From the NCBI GenBank assembly GCA_946494635.1, contig CAMMCS010000119.1, forward strand, positions 1-5,918: 5,918 bases of DNA, read 5' to 3'. A program made the position numbers and the translations under genes. The notes under the pieces were generated by a model. The model saw nothing but the letters and a program-made list of their open reading frames with translations, did not search any database and was not told the DNA's origin. Position 1 is the stretch's first letter. Every line of letters starts with the position of its first letter. Source of the stretch: an uncultured Oscillibacter sp. Its GTDB lineage: Bacteria > Bacillota > Clostridia > Oscillospirales > Oscillospiraceae. Below are positions 5,425-5,918 of the stretch, one piece after another.

Positions 5425-5918
5425 TTATCCCAGCTCCGCCAGAGCGGCACGCTGCCAGCGGTCCACCGCCGCCAGCTGCTCCGGGGTGTGGAACCAGTGC
5501 TCCCCCGCCGGCTCCGCCGTCAGGCGGCAGTTCCACCGGCCGGCGAAGGTCTCGATGGTCTCCCGGTCCGTCAGATGGTCCCGGCCGCCGTACAGAATGG
5601 CCGTAGGCGTCCGCCAGCGCCGGACCGGATGGGTCCGGACGTACCGCAGATACTCCCAGGAGAGGTCCTGTCCAAAGTCTGTGGGGATGGTCCCCTCCCG
5701 GGCCAGCTGTTCCTCCGTGACGGCGGCCCAGCCCATCATCTTCCGGATCAGGGCCTCCATGTCCACCACCGGAGAGAGCAGCAGCGCCCCCGCCAGCGGT
5801 GCGTCCGGGTACGCCAGCAGGCCGAACCAGGCCCCCAGGCTGTGTCCGAAGAGGGCGGTCTGGTCCCACCGGCCCCGGAGCTCTGCCAGGGCGAACCGCA
5901 GCTCCGGCACCATCCGCC
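5425..5918 (-). CDS. Alpha/beta hydrolase, C-terminal part (5' end outside window)
   Basis: The gene enters from the right edge. An ATG at 5913 is in frame but has an open codon before it, and the fold's first strands and oxyanion-loop region are missing, so it is internal. Counting from that Met, LFGHSLGAWFGL (21-32) is the nucleophile elbow G-x-S-x-G with Ser25. AGALLLSPVVD follows (41-51), then a helical cap-like insert (about 52-95, rich in Met, Glu and Arg). TAILYGGRDHLTD (104-116) supplies the likely acid Asp112, and AGEHWFHTPEQ (136-146) the likely catalytic His139. The triad is thus complete in the visible part. The size and cap fit small serine hydrolases or esterases; the substrate cannot be read. 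The stop lies 12 bases from the shared terminator. Confidence 0.85.
   Translation of the reverse strand, partial: RMVPELRFALAELRGRWDQTALFGHSLGAWFGLLAYPDAPLAGALLLSPVVDMEALIRKMMGWAAVTEEQLAREGTIPTDFGQDLSWEYLRYVRTHPVRRWRTPTAILYGGRDHLTDRETIETFAGRWNCRLTAEPAGEHWFHTPEQLAAVDRWQRAALAELG

Noticed and set aside
1..5918. Possible undescribed defence, phage or CRISPR system
   Set aside because: No spaced direct repeats, integrase, nuclease, toxin-antitoxin pair or reverse transcriptase is visible. All long credible genes belong to known families.

Overview
This window looks like chromosome from a high-GC, anaerobic, spore-forming member of the Clostridia, most likely Oscillospirales (the Flavonifractor / Lawsonibacter / Oscillibacter type). 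The reasons are a GerA/SpoVAF-family germination protein, small [4Fe-4S] ferredoxin-type proteins, a DUF4349 lipoprotein, strong G/C third-position bias, and GGAGG-type ribosome binding sites. The genus assignment is inference; no rRNA or marker gene is present.

Layout, left to right. (1) Positions 2-666, + strand: the C-terminal part of an iron-sulfur protein whose start lies off the left edge, then a 60-residue single-cluster ferredoxin whose ribosome binding site is embedded in the end of the first gene. A strong hairpin at 677-712 closes the unit. (2) Positions 778-2196, - strand: a GerA-family spore membrane protein, closest by eye to SpoVAF. It stands alone, with no B/C subunits or spoVA genes beside it, and a sequence matching the forespore sigma-G promoter pattern lies just upstream (2218-2247). 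(3) Positions 2251-2412: an AT-richer, palindromic MITE-like repeat that fills the gap between that promoter and the stop codon of the next gene. (4) Positions 2417-3370, - strand: a DUF4349 lipoprotein with lipobox, coiled coil and one C-terminal membrane segment; a perfect hairpin precedes its ribosome binding site. (5) Positions 3481-4083, - strand: a GNAT N-acetyltransferase. (6) Positions 4084-4335: a divergent intergenic region with one convincing vegetative promoter rightward, a weaker one leftward, and a GC-rich leader hairpin. (7) Positions 4336-5355, + strand: an FMN-dependent alpha-hydroxy-acid dehydrogenase-like protein with an N-terminal four-cysteine motif. (8) Positions 5377-5420: a bidirectional terminator. 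(9) Positions 5425-5918, - strand: the C-terminal part of an alpha/beta hydrolase that runs off the right edge.

The genes do not form one pathway. There is a redox pair at the left, a sporulation gene with its own promoter, and several separately transcribed housekeeping or accessory genes. No CRISPR array, phage, toxin-antitoxin or defence cassette is visible. The points most worth a second look are the orphan SpoVAF-like gene with a sigma-G-like promoter, the MITE-like repeat pressed between a stop codon and that promoter, and the FMN enzyme that keeps its FMN/catalytic Lys-His-Arg signature but appears to lack the usual substrate-pocket residues and carries an added Cys cluster.
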